A stretch of 5,614 nt of DNA from Lysobacterales bacterium (GTDB lineage Bacteria; Pseudomonadota; Gammaproteobacteria; Xanthomonadales; S139-57). The stretch is taken from the NCBI GenBank assembly GCA_026993285.1, contig JALWTZ010000031.1, positions 3,511 to 9,124 of the forward strand, in the 5' to 3' direction. This document shows positions 5,358 to 5,614 of the stretch, in pieces. The notes beneath the pieces are model-generated. The model searched no databases and had not been told where the DNA came from. It worked only from the letters and a program-made list of their open reading frames with translations. Both the position numbers and the translations under genes were made by a program. Every line of letters starts with the position of its first letter. Within the stretch, counting starts at the first letter, position 1.

Positions 5358-5614
5358 CAAGGTATGGGAAGCCCATGAAGTGCTTCCCCAAAGCCCCGAG
5401 CACCCCGGCATCCTCTACATCGACCTGCACCTGATCCATGAAGTGACCTCGCCACAGGCCTTCACCGTGCTGCGCGAGCGGGGCCTGAAGGTGCGCCGGC
5501 CCGACCGCACCCTGGCCACCATGGACCACTCCACCCCCACCCTGCCGCCGGATGCCAGCGGCCAGCGCCCCTATGTGAGCGAAGCGGCGCGCAAGCAGGT
5601 GGAACAGTTGCAGC
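5338..5614 (+). CDS. leuC: 3-isopropylmalate dehydratase large subunit (3' end cut by window edge)
   Basis: LeuC with LeuD isomerises 2-isopropylmalate to 3-isopropylmalate through a [4Fe-4S] cluster, the step after LeuA. The window holds the first 92 codons of a protein normally about 460-480 residues long, so the cluster cysteines are not visible. What is visible is diagnostic: SLFDKVWEAHEV (4-15), ILYIDLHLIHEVTSPQAF (25-42) and KVRRPDRTLATMDHSTPT (51-68). The stretch after that, LPPDASGQRPYVSEA (69-83), and the DHSTPT wording differ from the DHNVPT form common in gammaproteobacterial LeuC, so it may belong to another LeuC branch. The start follows GGAGGA and overlaps the end of ilvE by 20 nt in the other frame, so the two are probably translated together. 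leuD and perhaps leuB would be expected downstream. Confidence 0.94.
   Translation, partial: MPKSLFDKVWEAHEVLPQSPEHPGILYIDLHLIHEVTSPQAFTVLRERGLKVRRPDRTLATMDHSTPTLPPDASGQRPYVSEAARKQVEQLQ

Noticed and set aside
3765..5411. 548-residue open frame on the minus strand across leuA, ilvE and leuC
   Set aside because: It spans three confident sense genes and their junctions, and its composition is again that of an antisense shadow.

Overview
The window looks like part of a high-GC proteobacterial chromosome, most plausibly gammaproteobacterial. The MsrP and MsrQ proteins read very like their enterobacterial homologues, the genes use GCC/GGC/CTG-rich codons, and the branched-chain amino acid genes sit behind a ribosome-dependent attenuator. 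I cannot name the genus from sequence alone.

Layout. Positions 1-1461 (minus strand) hold msrP followed by msrQ, which runs off the left edge. This is the periplasmic methionine sulfoxide reductase pair: a Tat-exported molybdenum enzyme and its heme membrane partner, translationally coupled by a one-base TGATG overlap. Positions 1462-1811 are a divergent intergenic region. Its left part (about 1476-1584) shows nothing I can support beyond the msrP ribosome binding site. Its right part is a compact regulatory module: a strong sigma-70-type promoter (1590-1618), a 24-codon Leu/Val-rich leader peptide (1626-1700) absent from ordinary gene calls, a possible antiterminator (1704-1737) and a strong intrinsic terminator (1728-1764).

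Positions 1812-5614 (plus strand) hold a tight operon ilvC - leuA - ilvE - leuC, with leuC cut by the right edge. Gaps are 19 nt and 11 nt, followed by a 20-nt overlap. IlvC makes the dihydroxy acids of the Val/Ile pathway. LeuA and LeuC take the valine precursor 2-ketoisovalerate towards leucine. IlvE performs the final transamination for Val, Leu and Ile. The leader peptide has 12 Leu or Val residues among 14 consecutive codons and no Ile. The transcript is therefore predicted to read through the terminator when Leu-tRNA or Val-tRNA is scarce.

The most interesting point is that the leader ATG sits 8 nt after the -10 hexamer and has no Shine-Dalgarno sequence. The attenuator peptide is therefore predicted to be translated from a leaderless transcript starting at or next to its AUG.
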